From Amylibacter sp. IMCC11727 (GTDB taxonomy: Bacteria; Pseudomonadota; Alphaproteobacteria; Rhodobacterales; Rhodobacteraceae), in assembly GCF_029854195.1 (NCBI RefSeq), contig NZ_CP122960.1, forward strand, positions 434,001-498,000: a stretch of DNA of 64,000 nucleotides. The letters are read 5' to 3'. The position numbers and the translations under genes were made by a program. Below are positions 40,211 through 48,983 of the stretch, in pieces; positions within the stretch are counted from its first letter, which is position 1, and each line of letters opens with the position of its first letter. The notes under the pieces are model-generated. The model searched no databases. It was not told the origin of the DNA and saw only the letters and a list, made by a program, of their open reading frames with translations.

Positions 40211-41133
40211 TTTTATGTTGCGGTGAAGCGCTTATCGATATGATCCCGACGCCTACAGACATCGGCACAGATGGATTTGTGCCCCATGCGGGTGGGGCGG
40301 TGTTTAACACGTCTATCGCGCTGGGGCGATTGGGGGTGCAGGTGGGACTTTTGACGGGGGTGTCCAACGACATGTTTGGACAACAACTGACCGAGGCGTT
40401 GAAAGCCAGCCATGTGGATGCGTCGCATGTTATCAGGTCGGATCGCCCGACAACGCTGGCCTTCGTGCGTTTGCAGGATGGTCACGCGACCTATTCGTTT
40501 TTCGATGAAAATTCTGCCGGCCGTATGTTGGGGTTGGATGATCTGCCCCAGATTTCAGAGGATGTTTCGTCTTTGTATTTCGGCGGTATCAGTTTGGCCT
40601 GTGAGCCAGGGGCCAAGACGTATGCGGCGTTGTTGGCGCGTGAAGGGCAAAGCCGAGCGGTGATGATTGATCCCAACATTCGCCCGCAGTTTATCGAAGA
40701 TGTTGATATCTATCGTACGCGGTTGCAAGGGATGATGGCGCAGGCGGATATTGTTAAGGTGTCCGACGAGGATTTGAACTGGATGGTGGAGGGGCCACAG
40801 GGGTTAACGGCGAAGGTTCAATGGTTGCAGAAGCTGGGGTCAAGTGTGGTTATTCTGACGCGCGGCAGCGAAGGTGCCACGGGGTTTCTGAGCGATGGAA
40901 CAGAGGTGACTGTGCCGGCGCAACGTGTGAAGATTGTTGATACGGTTGGAGCAGGGGATACGTTTAATGCGGGCGTTCTGGCAAAGTTGAGCGCGTTAGG
41001 CGTATTGCAAAAATCAATGCTGAAAACTCTGTCTGGCGATGTTTTGGCCGAGGCGTTGGAACATGGGGCGCGTGTGGCGGCGGTGACCGTTTCGCGGGCT
41101 GGTGCGAATCCGCCGTGGGCAGATGAACTTTGA
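40207..41133 (+). CDS. Fructokinase (PfkB family)
   Basis: The 308-residue sugar kinase has HAGGAVFNTSIALGRLG near the N-terminus (the first PfkB signature) and VDTVGAGDTFNAGVLA near the C-terminus, with the catalytic Asp in GAGDTF. VIDPNIRP-type sequence (MIDPNIRPQF) is also typical. In this locus it would phosphorylate the fructose made from mannitol or sorbitol by MtlK and SmoS. Its ATG overlaps the ROK gene stop. The 123-base gap to the LacI gene contains a promoter-like site for the latter. Confidence 0.88.
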   Translation: MILCCGEALIDMIPTPTDIGTDGFVPHAGGAVFNTSIALGRLGVQVGLLTGVSNDMFGQQLTEALKASHVDASHVIRSDRPTTLAFVRLQDGHATYSFFDENSAGRMLGLDDLPQISEDVSSLYFGGISLACEPGAKTYAALLAREGQSRAVMIDPNIRPQFIEDVDIYRTRLQGMMAQADIVKVSDEDLNWMVEGPQGLTAKVQWLQKLGSSVVILTRGSEGATGFLSDGTEVTVPAQRVKIVDTVGAGDTFNAGVLAKLSALGVLQKSMLKTLSGDVLAEALEHGARVAAVTVSRAGANPPWADEL

Positions 41134-41184
41134 AAAGTGCGGTGTTTGACAGCCGCCCGAAAAGCGAAGAAAAACAGAAAAGCC

Positions 41185-41222
41185 TTGACCTATCGTAAAT
41201 GACAAACGTAACTTTTAAGTTA
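41185..41222 (+). promoter_or_regulatory. Candidate promoter and operator of the LacI-family gene
   Basis: TTGACC (41185-41190), 18 bases, TAACTT (41209-41214). The inverted repeat TAACTT-TT-AAGTTA (41209-41222) covers the -10 box. The same layout (TTGACT, 18 bases, TAGCTT) occurs before smoE, which suggests that both promoters belong to one regulon, perhaps with self-repression here. Confidence 0.45.
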
Positions 41223-41256
41223 TCGCGCGTTAGTATTTTTATGATCAGGTGTCAAA

Positions 41257-42288
41257 GTGGTTCAGTCGAAAATTCGCAATATGGAAGAATTTGCCGCTGT
41301 GAGTGGCATTTCGCGCCCGACGGTTTCGAAATATTTTAACGATCCCGATAGTGTGCGTGCATCGACCCGCGAAAAAATCGAAGCAGCTTTGAAGAAGCAC
41401 GATTACCATCCGAACGTGTTTGCGATGAACCAGAATCGGCGCACAACCAAGAACATCGGGGTTGTTGTGCCAAACCTTGCTGACCCGTTTTTTTCAGAGA
41501 TCGGGCGGCGTGTGGAGCTGGCCTGTATCGACGCTGGATTTAGCCCGATTTTGTTGAGTTCGCATGGGGATCCAGAGTTGGAGCGCAGCAACCTGAATTC
41601 TTTGCGCTCATTGAAGCCTGCGGGTGTGCTGCTGGCCCCGTTTGGGCGGATGTCGGACGAGGCCAGTGTGAAAGCGTTTAGTGAAGATATCCCGCTGGTT
41701 TTGTTTGATGCGAATATGCCAGATATCGGGCAGGCCTTTGTTGGGACGGACAACTTTCAAAGCGTCAATTTGATTGTGGAATACCTGTGTCGCAGCGGTG
41801 AACCGCCTTGTTTCTTTGAGATGAAGAATCCGATGAACCCGAATGCGAACAAGCGGCGCCAAGCCTATGTTGAAAGCATGGAGCGGCATGGGCATGAGCC
41901 AAAAATCCATCAGGCGGAAGGCGAAGGTTGGAATTTTGAAGAGATTGGCAGCACCGAGGGTGGGCGGCTGTTGTCGAGTAAAGCGTTTGAGACGAATACC
42001 ATCCTGTGCAGCAACGACCGTTTGGCGATTGGTCTGCTGGCATCGGCCTATGGGCAGGGGTATCGGGTTGGACACAGTGCCGAATGCCATTTGCGAATTG
42101 CGGGGCACGATGACCATCCGTTCGCGCAATTTACCTGCCCACCGCTGACGACGATTGCGCAAAATTATGAGGCCATCGCGAATCGCGCTGTGGGTGAGTT
42201 GTTCGCCATGTTGGAGAACAAAGCGAGCGCGACAGACCGTGTAGAAACACTGTTTGAGGGCCGACTTATCATGCGAGGCTCTGCGTAA
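41257..42288 (+). CDS. LacI-family transcriptional regulator
   Basis: The 343-residue protein has an N-terminal LacI headpiece (MEEFAAVSGISRPTVSKYFNDPDSV, with the hinge helix near STREKIEAAL). A periplasmic-binding-protein-like sensor domain starts at NIGVVVPNLADPFFSEI. The GTG at 41257 follows AGGTG by six bases; an ATG eight codons later is possible. It sits directly upstream of the smo operon in the same direction and is the likely regulator that answers to a polyol. The C-terminal end (RLIMRGS) fits the family's R-x-S-tail. Confidence 0.88.
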   Translation: MVQSKIRNMEEFAAVSGISRPTVSKYFNDPDSVRASTREKIEAALKKHDYHPNVFAMNQNRRTTKNIGVVVPNLADPFFSEIGRRVELACIDAGFSPILLSSHGDPELERSNLNSLRSLKPAGVLLAPFGRMSDEASVKAFSEDIPLVLFDANMPDIGQAFVGTDNFQSVNLIVEYLCRSGEPPCFFEMKNPMNPNANKRRQAYVESMERHGHEPKIHQAEGEGWNFEEIGSTEGGRLLSSKAFETNTILCSNDRLAIGLLASAYGQGYRVGHSAECHLRIAGHDDHPFAQFTCPPLTTIAQNYEAIANRAVGELFAMLENKASATDRVETLFEGRLIMRGSA

Positions 42289-42315
42289 GTTGTTGTTTGT
42301 GCTTTGGCATTTAGC

Positions 42316-42370
42316 AAATTTTACGCGTGATAAATTTTAATTGACTTCGCGATAGCTTACCAGCTAGCTT
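42316..42370 (+). promoter_or_regulatory. smoE promoter with LacI-type palindrome
   Basis: AAATTTTACGCGTGATAAATTT (42316-42337) is an imperfect palindrome centred on ACGCGT. It is followed by TTGACT (42341-42346), 18 bases and TAGCTT (42365-42370) as -35 and -10 boxes. TAGCTTA is repeated at 42353-42359 and 42365-42371. GAGGAGG then precedes the smoE start. A LacI-family protein encoded just upstream is the expected ligand. Confidence 0.55.
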
Positions 42371-42403
42371 ATCCTCAGTCACCACCCGAGGAGGAAATCA
42401 GGG

Positions 42404-43696
42404 ATGTCTATTAAGAAGTCACTTTATGCCGCGACGGCACTTTCATTGCTTGCATCAGGCACCGCATTTGCGGACGGCCATGCAAAGGAACTGACAATTG
42501 CGATCGTGAACAACGGTCACATGATCAACATGCAAAAAGTTGCAGAAGCGTACACAGAAGAAACCGGCGTTAAGTTGAACTGGGTTTCTTTGGAAGAAGG
42601 CGTTCTGCGCGAGCAAGTTACTTCTGACACTGCGACAGGCGGCGGTCAGTACGACATTATCAACATCGGCATGCAAGAAGCACCAATCTGGGGTGCGGCA
42701 GGTTGGATCGAGCCACTGAACTTTGGCGCTGATTACGACATGGACGACATTCTGCCAGCAATTCGCGCGGGTCTGTCCCACGAAGGCACAATGTACGCGG
42801 CACCGTTTTACGGCGAAAGCTCCATGGTTATGTACCGCAAGGATCTGGCCGATGCGGCAGGCGTGACCATTGCTGACAACGACAGCTGGGACAACGTGAA
42901 GAAAGCCGCGATGGCAATGCACGACCCAGACAACGGCGTTTACGGTGCGTGTTTGCGCGGTAAGCCAGGTTGGGGCGACAACATGGCGTTTGTCACAACG
43001 ATGGTTAACTCTTTCGGTGGCGCTTGGTTTGACAAAGATTTCAAACCAACAATCGATTCTGACGAATGGAAAGCGGCTATCAACTTCTACGTTGATCTGC
43101 TGGGCAACTATGGCCCTCCAGGCTCCGAAGGGAACTCCTTCAACGAAATCCTCGCGCTTTACAACGAAGGTAAGTGCGGCATGTGGATTGACGCCACAAT
43201 CGCGGCGTCTTTCCTGACAGTTGACGGCGTTGCATACGCACAATCACCAAACGCTGGTAACCCAGTTGGTGCGAACTGGTTGTGGGCATGGGCCATGGCT
43301 GTTCCTGCTGGCACAGAAAATGCAGAAGAAGCAAAAGCATTCATCGAGTGGGCGACGTCTAAAGACTACGTTCAAGCTGTAGGGAACCACCCAGACTTTG
43401 GTTGGGGTTCTGTTCCAACAGGTCAGCGTGCGTCCACATACGCTCTGCCAGAATTCCAAGCGGTTGCAGGTTTTGCAGCAGCTGAGATGGCCGCGATTGA
43501 ATCTGCTGCTCCTGAAGCAACAGACCTGAAGCCATACGTTGGTGTTCAGTTCGCAGCGATCCCTGAATTCCCAGAGGTTGGTTCCGCAGTTGCACAAGAA
43601 ATCGCAGCCGCGTTGTCTGGTGCGAAATCTGTAGACGAAGCCTTGGCCGCGTCTCAAACAGCCGCAGCATCCATCATGGAAGAGGCTGGCTACTAA
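42404..43696 (+). CDS. smoE: Polyol (sorbitol/mannitol) ABC transporter substrate-binding protein
   Basis: The 430-residue precursor has a signal peptide (about 1-23, cleavage after AFA) and the fold of large sugar-binding proteins. YDIINIGMQEAPIWGAAGWIEPL and AAPFYGESSMVMYRKDL are typical of the polyol-binding group found with smoFGK. It delivers sorbitol or mannitol to the SmoFG permease. GAGGAGG precedes the ATG by 9 bases. Codon use is strongly biased to GCA, CCA, ACA and GTT, as expected for an abundant periplasmic protein. A hairpin separates it from smoF. The closest described system is that of Rhodobacter sphaeroides. Confidence 0.9.
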   Translation: MSIKKSLYAATALSLLASGTAFADGHAKELTIAIVNNGHMINMQKVAEAYTEETGVKLNWVSLEEGVLREQVTSDTATGGGQYDIINIGMQEAPIWGAAGWIEPLNFGADYDMDDILPAIRAGLSHEGTMYAAPFYGESSMVMYRKDLADAAGVTIADNDSWDNVKKAAMAMHDPDNGVYGACLRGKPGWGDNMAFVTTMVNSFGGAWFDKDFKPTIDSDEWKAAINFYVDLLGNYGPPGSEGNSFNEILALYNEGKCGMWIDATIAASFLTVDGVAYAQSPNAGNPVGANWLWAWAMAVPAGTENAEEAKAFIEWATSKDYVQAVGNHPDFGWGSVPTGQRASTYALPEFQAVAGFAAAEMAAIESAAPEATDLKPYVGVQFAAIPEFPEVGSAVAQEIAAALSGAKSVDEALAASQTAAASIMEEAGY

Positions 43697-43715
43697 GCCG
43701 ACCCTGCAAAAATTG

Positions 43716-43740
43716 GAAGGTCCGATCTTTTCGGGCCTTC
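43716..43740 (+). terminator. Intercistronic hairpin between smoE and smoF
   Basis: GAAGGTCCGA and TCGGGCCTTC form a 10-bp stem (one G-U pair) with a 5-base loop, 19 bases after the smoE stop and without a T run. Like the hairpins after dctP and tctC it probably protects or partly ends the binding-protein message. Confidence 0.65.
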
Positions 43741-43862
43741 TATCCCAACACTTTCGCTGCCTGCATGTCGTGTAAATGACCATTGCCAGCGACCCGAACA
43801 TCGCCAATTCTCTAGTCTCATTGAAACATTGCGAACACTGTGCTTCGCGGGGGTCCTTCGTC

Positions 43863-44801
43863 ATGTCTAACAGAACGCTTCCACGCTTGCTTCAATCTCC
43901 AGCGGTTCTTCTGCTTTTGGTTTGGATGCTGGTTCCACTTTCGATGACGCTGTATTTTTCGTTTATCCGGTATGTGTTGAACAGCCTGCGCAAGCCAGAG
44001 TGGACGACGCCTGCGTTGAGCAACTGGCGCGGTTTTGGGAATTATGAATTTGTTCTGAATTCCAAAGACTTTTTGTTCGCGATTAAAAATAGCCTTTTCA
44101 TTGTGGGCAGCATTTTGTTCCTGACGGTTACCTTGGGTGTTTTGATCGCCGTGTTGATCAACAAGTCCTTTCGTGGGCAGGGGATTGTGCGGGTTCTTTT
44201 GATTTCGCCGTTCTTTGTGATGCCAGCGGTAAACGCGGTTTTGTGGATCAACATGATCCTTGATCCTGTTCTGGGTTTGCAGGGTATCGCGGTGGCGGGG
44301 CTGAACGATCTGATCGACGGTATGAGAGCCGCGCCGATTGTCGGAGGTTTCTTTTCCCTGTGGCCAGAGCTTGCGCCGATATCATTCCGCGCAACGCAAA
44401 CATCCGCATATGCTGTGATCATGATGGTCACGTGGCAGTGGACCCCGTTCGCCGTGCTGATTTTCATGACATCGTTACAGTCAGAGGATCAGCAACAGAA
44501 AGAGGCGGCGATTTTGGATGGGGCGGGCGCGTGGTCGCAGTTTCGTTTCCTGACCCTGCCGCATTTGGGGCGTCCCATTGCGATTGTGGTCATGATCCAA
44601 GCGATTTTCCATCTGTCGCTGTATGCGGAAATCGAAATCGTAAGCCGGGGCAACGGCAACAAAAACCTGCCCTATCTGATCGGTGAATTTGCCAACAACA
44701 ACATTGGTGCCGCAAGCGCCACGGGCATTTTCGCTGTCATCCTCGCCAACATCGTCGCGATCTTTTTGCTGCGCATGGTTGGCAAGACGTTGATGGAATA
44801 A
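43863..44801 (+). CDS. smoF: Polyol ABC transporter permease
   Basis: The 312-residue membrane protein of the MalF type has six hydrophobic segments. The EAA-type loop that contacts the ATPase, KEAAILDGAGAWSQFRFLTLPHLG, lies near residue 220. GGGGG lies upstream of the ATG at 43863, which fits the usual N-terminal length; the frame opens 29 codons earlier without support. It pairs with SmoG to form the channel for sorbitol or mannitol uptake and lies 11 bases before smoG. Confidence 0.88.
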   Translation: MSNRTLPRLLQSPAVLLLLVWMLVPLSMTLYFSFIRYVLNSLRKPEWTTPALSNWRGFGNYEFVLNSKDFLFAIKNSLFIVGSILFLTVTLGVLIAVLINKSFRGQGIVRVLLISPFFVMPAVNAVLWINMILDPVLGLQGIAVAGLNDLIDGMRAAPIVGGFFSLWPELAPISFRATQTSAYAVIMMVTWQWTPFAVLIFMTSLQSEDQQQKEAAILDGAGAWSQFRFLTLPHLGRPIAIVVMIQAIFHLSLYAEIEIVSRGNGNKNLPYLIGEFANNNIGAASATGIFAVILANIVAIFLLRMVGKTLME

Positions 44802-44812
44802 AGGAACATCCA

Positions 44813-45646
44813 ATGGCAATTGTTGCACAAACCTCAAAGTATGGACAATTGGGCCGCACCATTCTGGCTTGGTCTGTTGGGCTGTTGTTCTTCTTTCCGA
44901 TCTTTTGGCTGGTTTTGACCAGCTTTAAGACAGACGCGGATGCGGTGAAGCCCGAGTTTCTGATCTGGTTTACGCCGACGCTCGAAAATTATCTCAACAT
45001 GACGGAAAACTATGATTACTGGCGCTTTGCGACCAACTCGGTGATTACGTCTGTGTTTGCCACGATCTTTGCGCTGGCGGTTGGAATTCCCTGTGCGTAT
45101 GCCATGGCGTTTAACCCCGCGCGTGGAACCAAAGATGTATTGATGTGGATGCTGTCCACCAAGATGCTGCCTGCGGCGGCGGTGTTGTATCCGATGACAT
45201 TTCTGACCAAGAGCATTGGTCTGTTTGACACGCATTTCATGGTTATTGTGGTTCTGTGTCTGATCAACCTGCCCATCGTGATTTGGATGCTGTTCACCTA
45301 TTTCAAAGAAATCCCGAAAGAGATCATTGAAGCAGGGCAAATGGACGGGGTGAACACCTGGGGGGAAATTCGCGAAATTCTGATCCCGCTGGCATGGGGT
45401 GGTATCGCATCGACCGCGTTGTTGTGTTTCATCTTTTGCTGGAACGAAGCGTATTGGACGGTGCGGTTGACGACGACGGATGCTGCAACGCTGTCTAAGC
45501 TGATTGAGGGGAACCGCGCGCCAGAAGGATTGTTCTTTGGTCGCCTGTCTGCGGTGTCTGCGGCTGCGGTTGGTCCGATCATCGTATTGGGTTGGTTCTG
45601 TCAAAAACAACTGGTGCAAGGTCTGACCTTTGGCGCTGTTAAGTAA
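44813..45646 (+). CDS. smoG: Polyol ABC transporter permease
   Basis: The 277-residue membrane protein of the MalG type has six hydrophobic segments. The cytoplasmic coupling loop KEIIEAGQMDGVNTWGEIREILIPLA is the conserved contact with the ATPase. AAAGGA precedes the ATG. It forms the second half of the permease with SmoF. It lies between smoF and the ATPase gene smoK with short gaps, consistent with one transcript. Confidence 0.9.
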   Translation: MAIVAQTSKYGQLGRTILAWSVGLLFFFPIFWLVLTSFKTDADAVKPEFLIWFTPTLENYLNMTENYDYWRFATNSVITSVFATIFALAVGIPCAYAMAFNPARGTKDVLMWMLSTKMLPAAAVLYPMTFLTKSIGLFDTHFMVIVVLCLINLPIVIWMLFTYFKEIPKEIIEAGQMDGVNTWGEIREILIPLAWGGIASTALLCFIFCWNEAYWTVRLTTTDAATLSKLIEGNRAPEGLFFGRLSAVSAAAVGPIIVLGWFCQKQLVQGLTFGAVK

Positions 45647-45669
45647 TTCCGAAAAATAGGAAAGAAATC

Positions 45670-46674
45670 ATGGGACAAATTACGCTCGAACAAGTGACCA
45701 AGAGTTTTGGTGACACCGAAGTGATCCCACCATTGGATCTGACAATTGAGGATGGTGAATTTGCCGTGTTTGTTGGCCCATCGGGGTGTGGTAAGTCCAC
45801 GCTTTTGCGTCTGATTGCGGGATTGGAAGACTGCACGTCTGGGCGTGTGTTGATTGATGGTGAAGATGTCACGCAGGTTTCGCCGTCCAAGCGCGGGTTG
45901 TCGATGGTGTTTCAGACATATGCGCTGTATCCGCATATGACCGTGCGCAAGAACATTGCCTTTCCTATGCGGATGGCTGGACTGAGCGAAGACGAGCAGA
46001 ACAAGCGTATTGAGGCGGCGGCGAAATCGTTGAACCTGACAGATTATCTGGACCGCAAGCCAGGGCAATTGTCTGGGGGGCAGCGTCAGCGTGTGGCCAT
46101 TGGCCGTGCCATTGTTCGTGATCCGTCTGCGTTTTTGTTTGATGAACCGTTGTCCAACCTTGATGCCGCGTTGCGCGTTGGGATGCGTTTGGAAATCACC
46201 GAAATGCACGAGCGTATGAAGACCACGATGATCTATGTGACGCATGATCAGGTCGAAGCGATGACCATGGCGAACAAGATTGTTGTGTTGCAGGCGGGTG
46301 TTATTGAACAGGTTGGCAGCCCGCTGGAATTGTACCACCGCCCGCGCAACAAGTTTGTGGCTGGATTTATTGGCAGCCCAAAGATGAACCTGATCGAAGG
46401 TGCAGAGTCCGCGAAACACGATGCGCACACCATTGGCATTCGTCCAGAACATGTGCAGGTGTCAAACACTGAAGGTTTGTGGGAAGGCCGTGTCGGGGTT
46501 GCAGAACACCTTGGGTCTGACACGTTTATTCATGTTCATGGGATTGATGGCTGTGATCCGATGACCGTGCGGGCCGCAGGCGATGTGACGTTTAAGCATG
46601 GCGACAAAATTTATCTGACGCCTGACGTGACGCAGATTCACAAATTTGATGCGGCTGGCCTGAGGATTGAGTGA
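45670..46674 (+). CDS. smoK: Polyol ABC transporter ATP-binding protein
   Basis: This 334-residue ATPase is of the MalK/UgpC type. Walker A GPSGCGKST lies at 36-44, the signature LSGGQRQRVAIGRA at about 133-146, then Walker B FLFDEPLSNLD and the switch His in VTHDQVEA. A C-terminal regulatory TOBE-like domain starts near residue 235. It powers SmoFG. It overlaps smoS by four bases (ATGA), coupling uptake with the first oxidation step. Confidence 0.93.
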   Translation: MGQITLEQVTKSFGDTEVIPPLDLTIEDGEFAVFVGPSGCGKSTLLRLIAGLEDCTSGRVLIDGEDVTQVSPSKRGLSMVFQTYALYPHMTVRKNIAFPMRMAGLSEDEQNKRIEAAAKSLNLTDYLDRKPGQLSGGQRQRVAIGRAIVRDPSAFLFDEPLSNLDAALRVGMRLEITEMHERMKTTMIYVTHDQVEAMTMANKIVVLQAGVIEQVGSPLELYHRPRNKFVAGFIGSPKMNLIEGAESAKHDAHTIGIRPEHVQVSNTEGLWEGRVGVAEHLGSDTFIHVHGIDGCDPMTVRAAGDVTFKHGDKIYLTPDVTQIHKFDAAGLRIE

Positions 46675-47444
46675 TGCAGCTGGCTGGTAAAACTGCACTG
46701 ATTACGGGGGCTGCGCGCGGGATCGGGCGGGCTTTTGCCGAAGCGTATGTTCGCGAAGGTGCGTCCGTTGCCATTGCCGATATCGACATGGCGAGAGCCA
46801 CAACAACGGCGGCGGAGTTGGGGGGCAGCGCGGTCGCCGTTCAAATGGATGTGACGGATCAAGCCAGCATTGATGCAGGGGTCAGCGCGGTTATTGATGC
46901 GTTTGGCCATATCGATATTCTGATAAACAATGCTGCGATTTTCACGGCAGCGCCGATTGTTGAAATAGAACGTGCTGCGTATCAAAAGGTGTTCGATATC
47001 AATGTGTCTGGCACGTTGTTCACCCTGCAAGCGGTGGCCAAACATATGGTGGAGCGTGGTCAGGGCGGTAAGATCATCAACATGGCCAGTCAGGCCGGAC
47101 GGCGCGGTGAACCGTTGGTGGCGGTGTATTGTGCCACCAAAGCGGCCGTTATCAGCCTAACGCAATCCGCTGGTTTGGATTTGATCAAGCATGGCATAAA
47201 CGTTAACGCGATTTCCCCTGGGGTTGTGGATGGGGAACACTGGGACGGCGTAGACGCATTTTTCGCGAGATACGAAAACAAAGAGCCAGGGCAGAAGAAA
47301 CGTGAAGTTGGCGAAGGTGTGCCGTTTGGGCGAATGGGGCGGCCCGAGGATCTGACAGGTATGGCCGTATTTTTGGCAAGTGATGCGGCGGATTATGTCG
47401 TTGCGCAAACTTACAATGTGGATGGTGGACAATGGATGAGCTGA
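46671..47444 (+). CDS. smoS: Sorbitol (L-iditol/galactitol) dehydrogenase, SDR family
   Basis: The 257-residue classical short-chain dehydrogenase has the nucleotide motif TGAARGIGRA at residues 11-20, NNAAIF near 86, and the catalytic Ser139, Tyr152 and Lys156 (YCATK). It should oxidise sorbitol to fructose with NAD. The size and gene position match the Rhodobacter SmoS enzyme. Its end overlaps mtlK by 13 bases in another frame. Confidence 0.92.
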   Translation: MMQLAGKTALITGAARGIGRAFAEAYVREGASVAIADIDMARATTTAAELGGSAVAVQMDVTDQASIDAGVSAVIDAFGHIDILINNAAIFTAAPIVEIERAAYQKVFDINVSGTLFTLQAVAKHMVERGQGGKIINMASQAGRRGEPLVAVYCATKAAVISLTQSAGLDLIKHGINVNAISPGVVDGEHWDGVDAFFARYENKEPGQKKREVGEGVPFGRMGRPEDLTGMAVFLASDAADYVVAQTYNVDGGQWMS

Positions 47445-48925
47445 TCTCTCTTTCGAATGCAACGCTTGATCAATTGTCGATCGAACGTCCCCAGTATGAC
47501 CGCGAAGCGCTGACGGCTGGTATTGTTCACATCGGCATTGGGAACTTTCATCGGGCGCATCAAGCATGGTATTTGCACCGTTTGATGCAGGCAGGCGCGG
47601 CGCATGATTGGGCGATTATCGGTGCAGGTGTGCGCCCTTATGATGCGGCCATGCGTGAAAAACTGTTGGCGCAAGATTGTTTGACGACCCTGATCGAGCT
47701 GGACCCGCAGGCTGTGTCTGCTGAGGTTGTTGGTTCTATGATCGATTATTTGCCGATTGAAGCGGATAACGGGGCGTTGATCCAGAAAATGGCTGATCCT
47801 GCCATTCGGATTGTGGCCATGACCGTGACCGAGAGCGGATATTATATTGATCCTGTGACCAAAGGGTTTGACGGTGCGCATGGGGATATTCGCCATGATG
47901 CGACGCATCCTGATACGCCGCGCACGGCTTTTGGTGCGATTGTCAAAGCGTTGCGCCTACGCCGTGCTGAGGGGCATGGTGCGTTTACCTGCCTGAGTTG
48001 CGATAACCTGCAAGGAAACGGCGATGTCCTGCGCCAGACCGTCGTGTGTTTGGCCCGTGCATCTGATCCTGACTTGGCTGATTGGATTGATGCAAATGCC
48101 AGTTTTCCCAATTCTATGGTGGATTGCATTGCCCCTGCCACTGGCCCCAAAGAGCTGGCGTTGGCGGCAGATTTTGGGATCAAAGATACGGTTGTCGTCA
48201 CGCATGAATCGTTTCGCCAGTGGGTGATCGAAGACGATTTTTGTGCAGGCCGCCCCGATTGGGACAAGGTTGGTGCAACGTTTTCGGATGATGTGCATGG
48301 GTTTGAAACCATGAAAATTCGTATCCTGAATGCAGGGCATCAGGTGATTGCGAATGTGGGCGATATTCTGGGGCTTGAAACCATTGCAGAGTGCATGGCG
48401 CATCCCGCCATTTTAGCATTTTTTGGCAAGGTTCAACGGGCCGAGATTGCCCCAACGGTGCATGCGGTTCCGGGTAAGACACCTGCGGAATATGTGGACC
48501 TGATTGAAACGCGTTTTTCCAATCCGCGCATCATAGACACCACGCGCCGTGTGGCGTTTGACGGATCAGCCCGTCATCCAGGGTTTGTTTTGCCGATTTT
48601 ACGGGACCAGTTGGCGGCGGGGCGTTCGGTTGAGGGACTTGCGCTGGTCGAGGCGCTGTGGGCGCGGATGTGTGAAGGAACGCGCGAAAATGGTTCGGTG
48701 ATAGCGCCCAACGATCCGATTTGGGATGATCTGCAAAGGGCGGCAGTGGCGGCGAAGGATCGCCCAGCGGCGTGGCTGGAGCAAAAGAACATCTATGGCG
48801 ATCTGGCGCAGGCGCAGCCTTTTGCGGATGCGTTCAACAGATGGTTGTCCGTGATTTGGGCCTATGGTTGCGAAGATGCCTTGGCCAAATACGCCGAAGA
48901 AATGCGCATTGAAACGGTGGCTTAA
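47432..48925 (+). CDS. mtlK: Mannitol 2-dehydrogenase
   Basis: The 497-residue enzyme belongs to the polyol-specific long-chain dehydrogenase family. IVHIGIGNFHRAHQAWYLH is the N-terminal nucleotide-binding segment and DNLQGNGDVLR carries conserved Asn residues. MKIRILNAGHQVIANVGDILG holds the catalytic Lys and His region typical of mannitol 2-dehydrogenases. It oxidises mannitol to fructose, which the fructokinase encoded at 40207 can phosphorylate. It is the last gene of the smo operon. No strong terminator is seen in the 58 bases to the convergent gene. Confidence 0.93.
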   Translation: MDELISLSNATLDQLSIERPQYDREALTAGIVHIGIGNFHRAHQAWYLHRLMQAGAAHDWAIIGAGVRPYDAAMREKLLAQDCLTTLIELDPQAVSAEVVGSMIDYLPIEADNGALIQKMADPAIRIVAMTVTESGYYIDPVTKGFDGAHGDIRHDATHPDTPRTAFGAIVKALRLRRAEGHGAFTCLSCDNLQGNGDVLRQTVVCLARASDPDLADWIDANASFPNSMVDCIAPATGPKELALAADFGIKDTVVVTHESFRQWVIEDDFCAGRPDWDKVGATFSDDVHGFETMKIRILNAGHQVIANVGDILGLETIAECMAHPAILAFFGKVQRAEIAPTVHAVPGKTPAEYVDLIETRFSNPRIIDTTRRVAFDGSARHPGFVLPILRDQLAAGRSVEGLALVEALWARMCEGTRENGSVIAPNDPIWDDLQRAAVAAKDRPAAWLEQKNIYGDLAQAQPFADAFNRWLSVIWAYGCEDALAKYAEEMRIETVA

Positions 48926-48983
48926 ACCCGCGTTTCAGGTGTTAGAAATTGCGAAAATGGCCCTGCCATGCGCGATTTGATCC

